From: Georgenia satyanarayanai
Lineage (GTDB): Bacteria > Actinomycetota > Actinomycetes > Actinomycetales > Actinomycetaceae
Assembly (NCBI RefSeq): GCF_900116375.1
Contig: NZ_UETB01000003.1
Coordinates: forward strand, 1-64,000
Reading direction: 5' to 3'
DNA: 64,000 nt
The translations under genes were made by a program, and so were the position numbers. This document shows positions 1 to 8,455 of this stretch, piece by piece. The notes beneath the pieces were generated by a model. That model had not been told where the DNA came from and did not search any database. It worked only from the letters and a program-made list of their open reading frames with translations. Each line of letters begins with the position of its first letter. Within the stretch, counting starts at the first letter, position 1.

Positions 1-651
1 GACCGCGACCCCGAACCCGTCGCCGAGCTCGACGGCTACGGCCCCATCCCCCCGATCCTCGCCCGAGCCCTGGCCACCGGCGGCACCTGGCGCAGACTCC
101 TCACCGACCCCACCACCGGACAGATCCTCGACGTCGGACGCACCCGCTACCAACCACCCGCCGCCATCGCCGACCACGTCCGCCACCGCGACCGCACCTG
201 CATCCGCCCCAGCTGCACCCACCCCGCCCGCACCGCCCACCTCGACCACATCCACGAGTGGAAGGACGGCGGCACCACCTCAGCCGACAACCTCGGCCCC
301 CAGTGCACCGGCGACCACCACGCCAAGACCATCGGCGCCTACACCGTCGCCTACACCACCGACCGCACCTACGCCTGGACCACCCCCACCGACCACGGCT
401 ACCTCCGCCGCCCCGACGGCACCACCACCACCCTCCCCCGCCACACCACCCAAGCCCTGCGCAAGCTCGTGAAAGAGACCACCCGCAACGGCAGGCCCGT
501 CGACCCCGCCCTCATCGACGCCGCTCTCGCCGCCGCGTCGGCCGGCACCGACACCCCCGAGCACTGGACACTTCCCAAGGGTCAGCGCTCGGCGCCGCGG
601 CCCGACCTCCACCACGGGCAGTCCTGGGCTGACGGCGAACCGCCGTTCTAG
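1..651 (+). CDS. HNH endonuclease (DUF222/13E12 type), 5'-truncated
   Basis: The frame is open from base 1 to the TAG at 649-651, so only the C-terminal 216 residues are present. The visible part carries the HNH core typical of the actinobacterial DUF222/13E12 proteins: a CIRPSCTHPART segment, then HLDHIHEW, then TSADNLGPQCTGDHHAKT, i.e. Cys pairs and His residues of a zinc-stabilised HNH fold. A polar tail follows. In this family the missing N-terminal part is the DUF222 domain. These proteins occur in many copies in Micrococcales and related genomes, and their role (nuclease, possibly mobile) is not established. A hairpin follows the stop codon. Confidence 0.85.
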   Translation, partial: DRDPEPVAELDGYGPIPPILARALATGGTWRRLLTDPTTGQILDVGRTRYQPPAAIADHVRHRDRTCIRPSCTHPARTAHLDHIHEWKDGGTTSADNLGPQCTGDHHAKTIGAYTVAYTTDRTYAWTTPTDHGYLRRPDGTTTTLPRHTTQALRKLVKETTRNGRPVDPALIDAALAAASAGTDTPEHWTLPKGQRSAPRPDLHHGQSWADGEPPF

Positions 652-656
652 AAACG

Positions 657-696
657 GGTCCGGCGCCCGACACCCGTAGGTGTCGAGCGCCGGACC
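657..696. terminator. Hairpin between convergent genes
   Basis: Two 18-nt arms, one GGTCCGGCGCCCGACACC and the other its complement with a single mismatch, flank a CGTA loop. It lies 5 nt after the HNH stop and 17 nt before the end of the chemoreceptor gene on the other strand, so it can serve both. There is no U-tract, as usual in such GC-rich genomes. Confidence 0.75.
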
Positions 697-713
697 ACGG
701 CGCGACGCAGCCG

Positions 714-2348
714 TCACACGACGAAGGCGGAGACCCTCCCGCGCAGCTCGTCCGCCATGCGGGCCAGCTCGTCGGTGGCGCTCTGCATCTGTGCGAGGAC
801 GGTGCTGGAGGTGGCCGTCACGGTGGCGACGCCGGAGATGTTCGCGGCGATCTCCCCGGAGCCGGCGGCGGCCTCGTGCACGCCGCGCGTCATCTCCTGC
901 GTCGTCGCGGTCTGCTGCTCGACGGCGGAGGCGATGGTGAGCTGGTAGTCGTTGATCGAGCGCACGGTCTTGGCGATCTCCTCGATCGCCGCCACCGCGG
1001 CCACGGTCTGCGTCTGGTTGTCACCGATGCGGGTGGTGATGTCCTCAGCGGCCCGCGCGGACTCCTGCGCCAGCTCCTTGACCTCCCCGGCGACGACGGC
1101 GAAGCCCTTGCCCGCCTCACCGGCCCGCGCGGCCTCGATGGTCGCGTTGAGCGCGAGCAGGTTGGTCTGCTCGGCGATCGAGGTGATGACCTTGACGACC
1201 TCGGAGATCTCCCGCGAGCTCTCACCGAGGTTGTTGACGGTGCTGGCGGTCGCGTCCGCCGTCGTGACGGCGCGGGCGGCGACGCCGGCGGCCTCCCCCG
1301 CGTTCTTCGCGATCTCCTGGATGGAGGCGCTCATCTGCTCGGCGCCGGAGGCGACGGTCTGGACGCTGTGGGAGATCTGCTGGGCGGCGTCGGAGACGGC
1401 GCTGGCCTGGGCCGAGGCCTCCTCCGAGCCGGCGGCCACCTGCGTGTTGGAGGCGGACAGCTCCTCCGCGGCGGCGGCGACGGTCTGGGCGGACTCGACC
1501 ACGCTGGTGAGCGCCTCGCGCAGGGCGACACGGGCCAGGGAGGAAGAGTGCGCCATCTGCCCGAGCTCGTCACGGTCCTCGACGTGCGCGTCCACGGTCA
1601 TGTCGCCCGCGGCCATGGCCTCGAGCGAGCCGCGGACGGCGTGCAGGCCGCGGCGGATGCGACGGGTGACGGCGACGGCGATCGTGACTGAGATCGCGGC
1701 CGCGACGACGAAGCCGATGGTGAGCACGAGAAGGGTCTGGCTGATCTCGCTGCTGGCGTCGGTCGCGATCGCGTCGACACGGTTCTGGATCTGCCCGTCG
1801 GCGAGGACGAGTGCCCGCCCGGCGTTGTCCGGGTCACCGGCCGGGGAGGCGTTGAGCGCGCTCTCCAGGCCGACGACGTCGCCGGCCTCGACGAGCGGCA
1901 TGAGGGTGGCGTCGCGGTAGGTGAGCCAGCCCTCCCAGCGGGTGGTGAAGTCGGCCCACTGCTGGGTCTCCGACTCGGGGTACTGGGAGACGGCGTCGAT
2001 GAGCCCGTCGACGGTGCGGTCGTTCCACGCCTGGGAGGTGAGGAGCTGCTCGCGGCGGGACTCGTCGGTGGCGGCGGCCGCACGGCGGACGAGCAGGTGG
2101 CTCTGGGACTGGGCGGCGCGCAGCTCGGCCATCGAGCCCTGGAGGTCCTCGGTGAGGAGGCGGACCTCGGTGAGGTGGTCACCGGCGCGCAGCAGCGCGA
2201 CGGCACCGGCCCCGCCGACGATGCCGAACAGCCCGCCGAGGATGACGATGGCGGTGGCGATCTTGAAGCCGACCGGACGGTCCCAGAACCACGCGTTGCG
2301 GCGTCGTCGGGGGGCGTCAGGGGTGTCGGTGCTGGTGCGGCGGCTCAT
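714..2348 (-). CDS. Methyl-accepting chemotaxis protein
   Basis: 544-residue chemoreceptor. A basic N-terminus is followed by membrane segment 1 (about 30-52), an extracellular helical sensor region (about 53-204), membrane segment 2 (about 205-227), a HAMP linker (about 228-282) and a cytoplasmic coiled-coil signalling domain. The hairpin tip that binds CheA/CheW is at about 391-420 ([21 protein letters not shown]). The sensor has no PAS or Cache motif that I can see and resembles a four-helix-bundle type. Its start overlaps by 4 bp the end of the sugar-binding lipoprotein gene upstream, so the two are translationally coupled. This suggests the lipoprotein presents a sugar to the receptor. 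No che genes are in the window. Confidence 0.93.
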   Translation of the reverse strand: MSRRTSTDTPDAPRRRRNAWFWDRPVGFKIATAIVILGGLFGIVGGAGAVALLRAGDHLTEVRLLTEDLQGSMAELRAAQSQSHLLVRRAAAATDESRREQLLTSQAWNDRTVDGLIDAVSQYPESETQQWADFTTRWEGWLTYRDATLMPLVEAGDVVGLESALNASPAGDPDNAGRALVLADGQIQNRVDAIATDASSEISQTLLVLTIGFVVAAAISVTIAVAVTRRIRRGLHAVRGSLEAMAAGDMTVDAHVEDRDELGQMAHSSSLARVALREALTSVVESAQTVAAAAEELSASNTQVAAGSEEASAQASAVSDAAQQISHSVQTVASGAEQMSASIQEIAKNAGEAAGVAARAVTTADATASTVNNLGESSREISEVVKVITSIAEQTNLLALNATIEAARAGEAGKGFAVVAGEVKELAQESARAAEDITTRIGDNQTQTVAAVAAIEEIAKTVRSINDYQLTIASAVEQQTATTQEMTRGVHEAAAGSGEIAANISGVATVTATSSTVLAQMQSATDELARMADELRGRVSAFVV

Positions 2349-3466
2349 GCCAGGTCTCCCGCCTCGTAGTAACCGCTCTCGATGAGCAGGTGGTGGTAGT
2401 TGTCCTGCGTGACGAGCTGGGGGGTCAGCAGGTAGGCGGGCACGATGAGCCGGCCGTTGTCGTAGGTGGTGACGTCGTTGGTCTCGGGGTCGCCACCGTT
2501 GAGCATCTGGTGCACCGCGGAGACGGCGACCTCCGCGAGCTGGCGGGTGTCCTTGAAGATCGTCGTGTACTGCTCGCCGGCGGCGACGGACTTGGCGGAG
2601 GCGAGGTCGGCGTCCTGGCCGGGCACGACCGGCAGGGCGCGGTCACCGGCGTCGAGCCCGGCGGTGGCGAAGACGCCGATGAGCGCCTGGGCGATGCCGT
2701 CGTTCGGGGACAGCACGCCGTGGAGCTGCTGGTCGGCGTCGTAGGTCTGGATGAGCGCGCTCATCCGCGCCGCTGCGGTCTCCCCGTCCCACGCGGGCGT
2801 GGCGACGACGTCGAACTCCGTCTCACCGGAGACGACCTCGACGACGCCGGAGTCGAGGTAGGGCTGCAGGACGCTCATGGCGCCGGCGTAGAACACCGTC
2901 GCGTTGTTGTCGTCGGGCGAGCCGGCGAAGATCTCGATGAAGAACGGACCCTCGGCACCGGTCTCGCGGCCGGTCTCGTCGAGCACGCCGATGCCCTGGA
3001 GCAACGAGGTGGCCTGCTGGATGCCGACACGCTCGTTGTCGAAGGTGGCGTAGTAGTCGACGTCGGGGCTGTCGAGGATCAGGCGGTCGTAGGCGACGAC
3101 GGGGACGTCGGCCGCGCCGGCTTCGGCCAGCACCGCGGTGAGCGCCGACGCGTCCACCGCGCCGACGACGAGCGCGTCCGCGCCCGCCTCGACCATCTGG
3201 CGGATCTGGTCGGCCTGCAGCTGGGGGTCGTCGTCGGCGTAGTCCACCATGACGTGGTGTCCGAGGGCCTCGAGCTGTGCGGTGACGTTCGCGCCGTCCT
3301 TGGCCCAGCGCTCGAGCTGCTGCGTGGGCATCGCGACGCCGACGCGGGCGACCTCTTCGCCCTCGCTCGCCGCTTCCGAGTCTGCGCCGGCGCAGCCGGC
3401 GAGGCCGACGGCGACCGCCAGGGCACCGAGCCCGACAGTCCGGGCTGTTCGTCGTACAAGTGTCAT
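2345..3466 (-). CDS. ChvE/XylF-like sugar-binding lipoprotein
   Basis: 373-residue type I periplasmic-binding-fold protein. The signal sequence ends in the lipobox LAGC (Cys25), so it should be anchored to the outer face of the membrane. The pattern [41 protein letters not shown] and [22 protein letters not shown] matches the ChvE/XylF/multiple-monosaccharide-binding branch. In that family the ligand is a monosaccharide such as xylose, arabinose, glucose or galactose. No permease or ATPase is adjacent. Instead the next gene is a chemoreceptor with overlapping start/stop, which favours a sensing role as known for ChvE. The precise ligand cannot be read from sequence. Confidence 0.9.
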   Translation of the reverse strand: MTLVRRTARTVGLGALAVAVGLAGCAGADSEAASEGEEVARVGVAMPTQQLERWAKDGANVTAQLEALGHHVMVDYADDDPQLQADQIRQMVEAGADALVVGAVDASALTAVLAEAGAADVPVVAYDRLILDSPDVDYYATFDNERVGIQQATSLLQGIGVLDETGRETGAEGPFFIEIFAGSPDDNNATVFYAGAMSVLQPYLDSGVVEVVSGETEFDVVATPAWDGETAAARMSALIQTYDADQQLHGVLSPNDGIAQALIGVFATAGLDAGDRALPVVPGQDADLASAKSVAAGEQYTTIFKDTRQLAEVAVSAVHQMLNGGDPETNDVTTYDNGRLIVPAYLLTPQLVTQDNYHHLLIESGYYEAGDLA

Positions 3467-3628
3467 GCGACCGCACCATCCGTGGCTGAACCGACCGGCG
3501 CGTCCAGCGCCGGGCCCCTGGTGAGGGGCGTCACTCAGGGCGATCGGTGCATCGCCCGCAATGATGACCGGTGGCGCGTGTGGCTCTTGTCACACGACGG
3601 CGTCGCGCCGTCCCGCGATCGCCTCCGC

Positions 3629-4507
3629 TCAGCCGGTCGTCAGGCGTGGCCTGGCCGTCACGACCTCGATCGGCTCGCTCTGCGTCTCGGTCACCGCCCT
3701 GCCCGCGACCGGGATCCATGTCGAGGTCCCCTCCACGCGGAAGTCCGCATCCCACTCCGTACGCAGCGAGATCCTTACCGTCCCGGGGTCGCTGTAGACG
3801 TGGGAGACCGTGTGATTCGGCCAGGGAGCCCCGGGGTCAGTTCCTGTCAGCGGCGCCGATCCGTCCCCGAAGTCCCACGTGAAGAGAACCGGAGTCACGC
3901 GCACGTCGATATCCAGATCGAGAACCCGCGTGCCCAGGACATGCTCCGCCGCATCGGTCATCACGACCGTGTCAGTCCCCACGAGTACCCATGCTTGGTC
4001 CGGCTGGATCTCCAGGCTGCCGGAGTCCACGAGCAGTGACTGGACGTCCTCCCGCGTGAATACCAGCACTTCCCTAGGAACTTCCTCGGCTTGTTCCGCA
4101 TCTTCGCCGTCGGTCCACCAGCGCTCTGGAGCCCACTCACCTTCAGGCACAGGGTCACATGCAGTCACTCTGGTCTCGTACTTGCCCCACACGTACGTGA
4201 CCGGCGGGCAATATCGCTCACGCACAACGCCAGAACCTGCCACAGGATCTCCGGCAGAACCTCTTCTCGAATGCCTCCTTTGCACGGACCCATCAATGAC
4301 AACCTCGCCCGTCCCGTGCGTCCCCCCTCGGAGGTTCCCGGGCGGCCTCGGAGACTCTTCCGGCCGCGGAGTCGTCCTAGGAGCACGCGCCGCCTCGGTG
4401 ACGCGCTCGGTGTTAGCCAGCGAGGCGCTCGCGTCACCCACCATCTGACCGGACCCAACTGGGGCAAGCGAGACCACCAAGCCCAGGCACATAACCACAG
4501 CTTTCAT
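3629..4507 (-). CDS. Secreted PKD-domain protein at end of tad operon
   Basis: 292 residues with an N-terminal hydrophobic export signal (about 1-21), a low-complexity Pro/Arg/Thr region, and a C-terminal PKD-like beta domain recognised by FTWDFGDGSAPLTGTDPGAPW followed by HVYSDPG and IPVAGRAVTETQSE. PKD domains are extracellular beta sandwiches that mediate protein or polysaccharide contacts. The start codon overlaps the DUF6318 lipoprotein stop (ATGA), so this is the last gene of the tad transcript. Similar secreted PKD proteins close tad clusters in other actinobacteria, but their function is not known. By eye its base composition is less GC-rich than its neighbours. Confidence 0.75.
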   Translation of the reverse strand: MKAVVMCLGLVVSLAPVGSGQMVGDASASLANTERVTEAARAPRTTPRPEESPRPPGNLRGGTHGTGEVVIDGSVQRRHSRRGSAGDPVAGSGVVRERYCPPVTYVWGKYETRVTACDPVPEGEWAPERWWTDGEDAEQAEEVPREVLVFTREDVQSLLVDSGSLEIQPDQAWVLVGTDTVVMTDAAEHVLGTRVLDLDIDVRVTPVLFTWDFGDGSAPLTGTDPGAPWPNHTVSHVYSDPGTVRISLRTEWDADFRVEGTSTWIPVAGRAVTETQSEPIEVVTARPRLTTG

Positions 4508-5115
4508 AGCCCGTCAGCCGCCTCTACGCTTCCGTCGATCACTATCCACCCGTCGCGCTCGCGTGCGAGGGCGAACGTGTACGTGGCCCCGCCACCTTCC
4601 AAGGCGCGTATTTCGATGCCGTCTCGGGAGTACTCCTTGGAAGGCGCCTCAGTCCCCGTAAGCGCGATCAAGACCGCACCGTCAGCGTCACCGGACTCCT
4701 GCGTCTCAACTTCCTCCACGTCGAACGCGCCGCCGGTCGCATAACCACCATCGGAAAATAACTCCTCGACTCGTTCTGCAGCCCCTGCACAAAAGCGACA
4801 CTCGGGATCCGACATGGAAGCCCACTGCTCGAGATCTCCAGTTGCAAAGATGTACGCGTACAACTGCATGAAATGCCGTGCTGCCGCCTCTGCCCCCTCG
4901 ATGTCGTCGCGCTCCATCTCCTCCGGCCTGGTCGGCTCGGGCCACGGCGTGGGGCCGGGTGCTGGGGACGTCGTCTCCTCGGTCGTCGTCGTGGGCGACG
5001 GCTCCGGGGCCGGCTCCGTCGTCGGGCTCGCGTTGCCCTCGGAGTCGCTGCAGCCCGCGACCAGCAGGCCGATCGCTGCCACGACCGCTCCGAGTGCGCT
5101 CCGTCGTCTCGTCAT
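4504..5115 (-). CDS. DUF6318 family lipoprotein
   Basis: 203-residue lipoprotein. The signal peptide ends with LLVAGC (Cys22), followed by a Thr/Pro/Glu linker to about residue 65. The globular part has the DUF6318 pattern: AAARHFMQLYAYIFATGDLEQW, a DPECRFCAGA Cys pair, and a C-terminal WIVIDGS strand. That fold resembles SnoaL/NTF2-like domains, but no function is known. It begins 18 nt after the TadG-like gene and overlaps the following PKD-protein gene by 4 bp. It is therefore an outer-surface accessory of the pilus operon by position. The gene looks less GC-rich than its neighbours, like the next one. Confidence 0.85.
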   Translation of the reverse strand: MTRRRSALGAVVAAIGLLVAGCSDSEGNASPTTEPAPEPSPTTTTEETTSPAPGPTPWPEPTRPEEMERDDIEGAEAAARHFMQLYAYIFATGDLEQWASMSDPECRFCAGAAERVEELFSDGGYATGGAFDVEEVETQESGDADGAVLIALTGTEAPSKEYSRDGIEIRALEGGGATYTFALARERDGWIVIDGSVEAADGL

Positions 5116-5133
5116 CCTCGTCAGTCCTCCCGA

Positions 5134-5586
5134 TCAGTCAGCACGCGCCGACGACGTCACTGAGATGGAAAACCCGTCCGACCACGGCACAAGCACCCAC
5201 GGCACGACGGCGGGCCGGGCAACCGCTGTCAGCGTCACCTGCGCCGTCCGGCCGTCGCTCGTCCCGGTCGCCCCGGCCACTCCGAGGCCGTGGAAGGATC
5301 CCGCCGCAGCAGACTCCTGCAGGTGCTCCCCCACCGCGGCGTGGACGGAGGAGTCAGAGAGCGGCAAGCCGTCCCGCTCCCCCGCGTAGTACAGGCCGTA
5401 GTCGATCGCGTCGGCCGCGTCGGCTGCCGCGCCGTCCGCGAGCGCCAGCAGCTGCTTGCGCTCGAGGTACACCGACGAGGCCGCCGCCACGACGAGCACC
5501 AGCGCCAGCGCCAGCACCCCGAAGCCGAGTGAGAGCAGCATGATCTGCCCGCTCTCGCCGTCGTCGTCCGTGCGTGCGCGGCTCAT
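5134..5586 (-). CDS. TadG-like pilus assembly protein
   Basis: 150 residues. A short charged N-terminus with the processing-like motif DDDGESGQIMLLSLGF precedes one membrane segment (about 14-40) and a small extracellular domain. This is the layout of actinobacterial TadE/G-like pseudopilins, whose N-terminus is normally cut by a TadV-type peptidase just before the hydrophobic stretch. The start overlaps the previous TadE-like stop (ATGA). It is shorter than proteobacterial TadG, which carries a von Willebrand domain. No such domain is present here, so it should act only as a minor pilin or assembly factor. Confidence 0.8.
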   Translation of the reverse strand: MSRARTDDDGESGQIMLLSLGFGVLALALVLVVAAASSVYLERKQLLALADGAAADAADAIDYGLYYAGERDGLPLSDSSVHAAVGEHLQESAAAGSFHGLGVAGATGTSDGRTAQVTLTAVARPAVVPWVLVPWSDGFSISVTSSARAD

Positions 5587-6047
5587 GGCAACCCGCTGAA
5601 CTCAGGCACGGCCGCCAGGTACGTCGCACTCACCGGGACCTCGAGGGGCACGGCGCCGGCGACGAAGTCGGGGACGAGCGGAAGCCTGACGGCGGTGGCC
5701 ACCTCCACGTGGATCTGGCCCCCCGCGCTCAGGCACGGGTTCTCACTGCACGTGAAGTCGAGTGCCGCCGCCGCGTCCACCGCGATCCCGTGGTCCTCGA
5801 AGGCAAGCTCCACCGCCGTCTGCGCCTGGCCCGCCGCCGTCGACAGGTCCTCCGCCTGGCTCAGCACTCTGCCGGACTCACGCGCCGCCGCTTCCGCCGC
5901 GAAGGCGGCCGCCTGGATCTGCCCCAACGTGAGCACCAGGTACACGAGCGGTACGAGCAGGACGAGCGTGACGCCGATGAACTCGACAACGGCGTTGCCG
6001 CCCTCCTCCTCGCGCAGGCGCGCCAGCAGCGCGCGGACGTTGCTCAT
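5583..6047 (-). CDS. TadE-like minor pilin (second copy)
   Basis: 154 residues. The N-terminal EEEGGNAVVEFIGVTLVLLVPLVYLVLTL is a classic TadE pseudopilin start: a Gly-containing cleavage site, the conserved VEF and a hydrophobic helix. A roughly 110-residue extracellular domain follows with two cysteines (FTCSENPCLSAGG) that could form a disulphide. It overlaps both neighbours by 4 bp (ATGA junctions), so it is co-translated with the first TadE-like protein and the TadG-like protein. The role is inferred from family: a minor component or initiator of the Flp/Tad pilus. Confidence 0.85.
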   Translation of the reverse strand: MSNVRALLARLREEEGGNAVVEFIGVTLVLLVPLVYLVLTLGQIQAAAFAAEAAARESGRVLSQAEDLSTAAGQAQTAVELAFEDHGIAVDAAAALDFTCSENPCLSAGGQIHVEVATAVRLPLVPDFVAGAVPLEVPVSATYLAAVPEFSGLP

Positions 6048-6424
6048 TCCTGCACCGCCCGACCGCTGGCCGTCATCGTCCCCGCCGGTCCGAGCAGGCC
6101 CAGCACGGGAACCGGCGCGCGGACGGTGACCTCCACGAGGGCCATCCCGTCGCGCTCGACGACCTGGGCTGCGACGTCCTCGCCGTAGCGCGGGTGCAGC
6201 GCCGTCCCGATCAGCTCACGTGTCCGCTCCGCTCCCGCCGCCGGCGAGCTGCCCTCGAGCGCGCCAAGACGCGCCCCCTCGCCCGCGGCGTCGACGATCG
6301 TGTTGCGCACGTGGAGCGCGAGAGTCAGCTGCAGGACCCCGAGCAGGACCGTGACGACGAGGATCGAGACGAGGACGAACTCCACCACCGCGGACCCGTC
6401 GTCCGCAGCGAGGCGCCTCCTCAG
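6044..6424 (-). CDS. tadE: TadE-like minor pilin (first copy)
   Basis: TadE pseudopilin with the motif ADDGSAVVEFVLVSILVVTVL, one membrane helix and an extracellular domain of about 90 residues. The start is uncertain. No ATG, GTG or TTG lies in frame between the pilin stop and the motif. The given left-most codon is a CTG at 6424 that overlaps the pilin stop (ATCTGA). The first canonical start is a GTG at 6388, which would trim the peptide to just before VEF. A longer in-frame ATG at 6670 would overlap the whole pilin gene and is unlikely. The CTG reading preserves the expected pre-pilin leader. Confidence 0.7.
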   Translation of the reverse strand: MRRRLAADDGSAVVEFVLVSILVVTVLLGVLQLTLALHVRNTIVDAAGEGARLGALEGSSPAAGAERTRELIGTALHPRYGEDVAAQVVERDGMALVEVTVRAPVPVLGLLGPAGTMTASGRAVQE

Positions 6425-6612
6425 ATGTTCATGACGCGGCTGATGGCGGCCTCGAAGACGCTGGTGAGCGCGGGGCCGGCGATGAGCCAGATCGCGAACA
6501 CGAGGCCCGCCGTCATCAGCGTGACCATCACCCACCCTGGGACATCGCCGCGTTCCTCGGCCACGAAGCGCCGTCGTAACGCCGCGAGATAGGTGCTCAG
6601 GTACAGCCGCAT
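6421..6612 (-). CDS. Small Flp-pilin-like protein (DUF4244)
   Basis: 63 residues: a basic leader (MRLYLSTYLAALRRRFVAEE), the motif RGDVPGWVMVTLMTAGLVFAIW, then one hydrophobic helix and a short tail. This is the DUF4244 family found between tadC and tadE in actinobacterial pilus clusters. By size, leader and position it is the probable major Flp pilin. In Flp pilins the leader is removed by a dedicated prepilin peptidase, which is not encoded in this window. A well-formed tadC gene ends 54 bp upstream. Confidence 0.85.
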   Translation of the reverse strand: MRLYLSTYLAALRRRFVAEERGDVPGWVMVTLMTAGLVFAIWLIAGPALTSVFEAAISRVMNI

Positions 6613-6666
6613 GTCGTTCTCCTTGGTCGTCGGTGCGGACGGGTGCGGTCGGGGGCGGGGGCGGGT

Positions 6667-7599
6667 TCACAGGCCCACCTGCAGAAGCATCAGGCCGGGG
6701 AACAGCGCGAACAGGACGGTCACCGGCAGCACGAGGAAGACGACGGGGAACATCATCTCGATCTCCTTCTTGCCGCCGACCTCCATGAGCTCACGGCGGG
6801 CGGCCTCCCGGGCGTCCTGTGCCTGGGCACGCAGCACCTCGGCGAGCGGGGTGCCACGGTCGACGGCAACGGCGATCCCCTCGGCGAAACGGGCCACGGC
6901 CGGCTGTGAGGTCCGCGCCGCCAGGCGTTCCAGCGACACCGCCAGAGGCGTGCCCGCCCGGGCCTCTCCGAGCGTGACCTCGAGCTGTGTGGTGAGCGCA
7001 CCCCGCGTCGTGCGCGCCACCCGCTCGAGCGCCGCCATCGGCCCCTCGCCCGCGCTCACCGCGAGGGCGAGCAGCTCGGCCACGGCGGGCAGCTCCTCGA
7101 GCATCGCGTGCTGGTTGCGGTTGGCGGTCCGGGTCAGCCACCGGTCGCGTGCGACGGCGGCCACGACGGCGGCGATGACGACGACGCCGGTCCCCGCCAG
7201 CACGTTGAGACCGCGGGCCACGCCCGCGAGAGTGACGAGGAGGAGCCCGCCGGTCAGGCCGAGGACCGCCCACATCATCTGCTCGAGGCGGAACTGCTCG
7301 ACCGTGAGCGGCGCCCCGGACAGGGCGATGCGGCGGCGGACGTTCTGGGTCGTGCTGCCGAGCCTCTCGAGCACGCGCCCGGCGTCGGACATGACGGGGG
7401 CCAGGAGGCTCTCGAGCGTGGGGAAGGGCGTGTGTGTGCGGGGCTCGGCGAGGAGGCCGGACGTCGCGGGCCGCTCGCGCAGGTACGGGGCGATGCGGTC
7501 CGGCAGCCGCGGGCGCATGGCCCGCACCCGCCACGCGACGAGAACCAGCCCGAGCCCGCCGATGAGGCCTGCGAACGCGCCCCACGCCGTCGGGCTCAC
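6667..7599 (-). CDS. tadC: Type II secretion F-domain protein TadC
   Basis: 310 residues. N-terminal membrane segment, a pair of membrane segments near the middle (around AVLGLTGGLLLVTLAGVA and VLAGTGVVVIAAVVAAVA), the cytoplasmic T2SSF helical domain (ELPAVAELLALAVSAGEGPMAALERVA ...) and a C-terminal membrane helix (FPVVFLVLPVTVLFALFPGLMLL). With TadB it forms the inner-membrane platform of the pilus. I chose the GTG at 7599 because it overlaps the tadB stop (GTGA) and begins just before the first hydrophobic segment. An upstream ATG at 7761 would read through tadB and give a basic, disordered leader. Confidence 0.9.
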   Translation of the reverse strand: MSPTAWGAFAGLIGGLGLVLVAWRVRAMRPRLPDRIAPYLRERPATSGLLAEPRTHTPFPTLESLLAPVMSDAGRVLERLGSTTQNVRRRIALSGAPLTVEQFRLEQMMWAVLGLTGGLLLVTLAGVARGLNVLAGTGVVVIAAVVAAVARDRWLTRTANRNQHAMLEELPAVAELLALAVSAGEGPMAALERVARTTRGALTTQLEVTLGEARAGTPLAVSLERLAARTSQPAVARFAEGIAVAVDRGTPLAEVLRAQAQDAREAARRELMEVGGKKEIEMMFPVVFLVLPVTVLFALFPGLMLLQVGL

Positions 7600-8453
7600 C
7601 GCAGCACCCGCGCTTCCTCGGGCAGCCGCCCGAGCCGAACCATGAGCCAGTACGCGACCCCGGAGACCGCCGCACCGGTCGCGAGCACGAGGACGCCAGC
7701 GGCGGAGTTGAAGGCGGCCGCCGTCTCCGGCCGGCCGCTGAGGAGCAGGAGCACGGCCCACGGTGCGGCCGTCGCCAGGCGTGCACCGTTGACCGTCCAG
7801 CTCTGGCGGGCCTCGAGCTCCCCGCGGGTGCGCAGGTCCTCCCGCAGCAGCTGCGCAAGGGTCCGCAGGAGTCGAACGAGGTCCGAGCCACCCACCTCGC
7901 GGGTGATGCGCAGCGCCTCGATGATGCGGTCCGCGACCGGGTCCGCGAGCCGTGCCTTGAGGCGGTCCAGCGACTCGGTGAACCGGCCGGTGACACGGTA
8001 GTCCTCACCGAAGCGCCGGAACTGCGGGCGCACCTCCTCCGGCCCACGCTCTCCCAGGCTGGTGAGCGCCTCGGGCAGGGAGAGGCCGGCGCGGATGGCG
8101 GAGATGAGGTCGTCGACGACCTCCGGCCACACGGCCCGCAGCTCCACCTGACGGCGTCGCGCCCGGGACCGGACGAGCACGCTCGGCACGCCGGCCGCCA
8201 TGACGGCAAAGCACACAGCGATCGGCGGGGAAGCCGTGAAGCCGTACGCGAGCAGCAGGACGATGATCGCGAGGACCACAGAGGCGGTGGCCAGACGGGC
8301 CGGCGTCACCGCCGGTGCGCCGGCCCGCACGAGGAGGTCCTGCGTGCGTTCGTTCCACCGCGAGGGGCGACGCTCCCGAACCGGTTGGGGCCAGCAGGAG
8401 AACCAGAGCAGCAGCAGGCCGGCACCGAGCAGCAGACCCGCCACCGTCCCCAC
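7596..8453 (-). CDS. tadB: Type II secretion F-domain protein TadB
   Basis: 285 residues with N-terminal membrane segments (LLLGAGLLLLWFSCW; ASVVLAIIVLLLAYGF and the next), the T2SSF cytoplasmic domain (VVDDLISAIRAGLSLPEALTSLGE ... FTESLDRLKARLADPVADRIIEAL) and C-terminal membrane helices. It pairs with TadC as the platform that transmits ATPase motion to pilin extrusion. It starts 2 nt after the tadA stop and overlaps tadC by 4 bp, consistent with stoichiometric co-translation. Confidence 0.9.
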   Translation of the reverse strand: MGTVAGLLLGAGLLLLWFSCWPQPVRERRPSRWNERTQDLLVRAGAPAVTPARLATASVVLAIIVLLLAYGFTASPPIAVCFAVMAAGVPSVLVRSRARRRQVELRAVWPEVVDDLISAIRAGLSLPEALTSLGERGPEEVRPQFRRFGEDYRVTGRFTESLDRLKARLADPVADRIIEALRITREVGGSDLVRLLRTLAQLLREDLRTRGELEARQSWTVNGARLATAAPWAVLLLLSGRPETAAAFNSAAGVLVLATGAAVSGVAYWLMVRLGRLPEEARVLR

Positions 8454-8455
8454 GG

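Noticed and set aside
1-651. Remnant of a mobile intron or restriction system
   Set aside because: Only a DUF222-type HNH C-terminus is visible. There is no reverse transcriptase, methylase or repeat boundary to support it.
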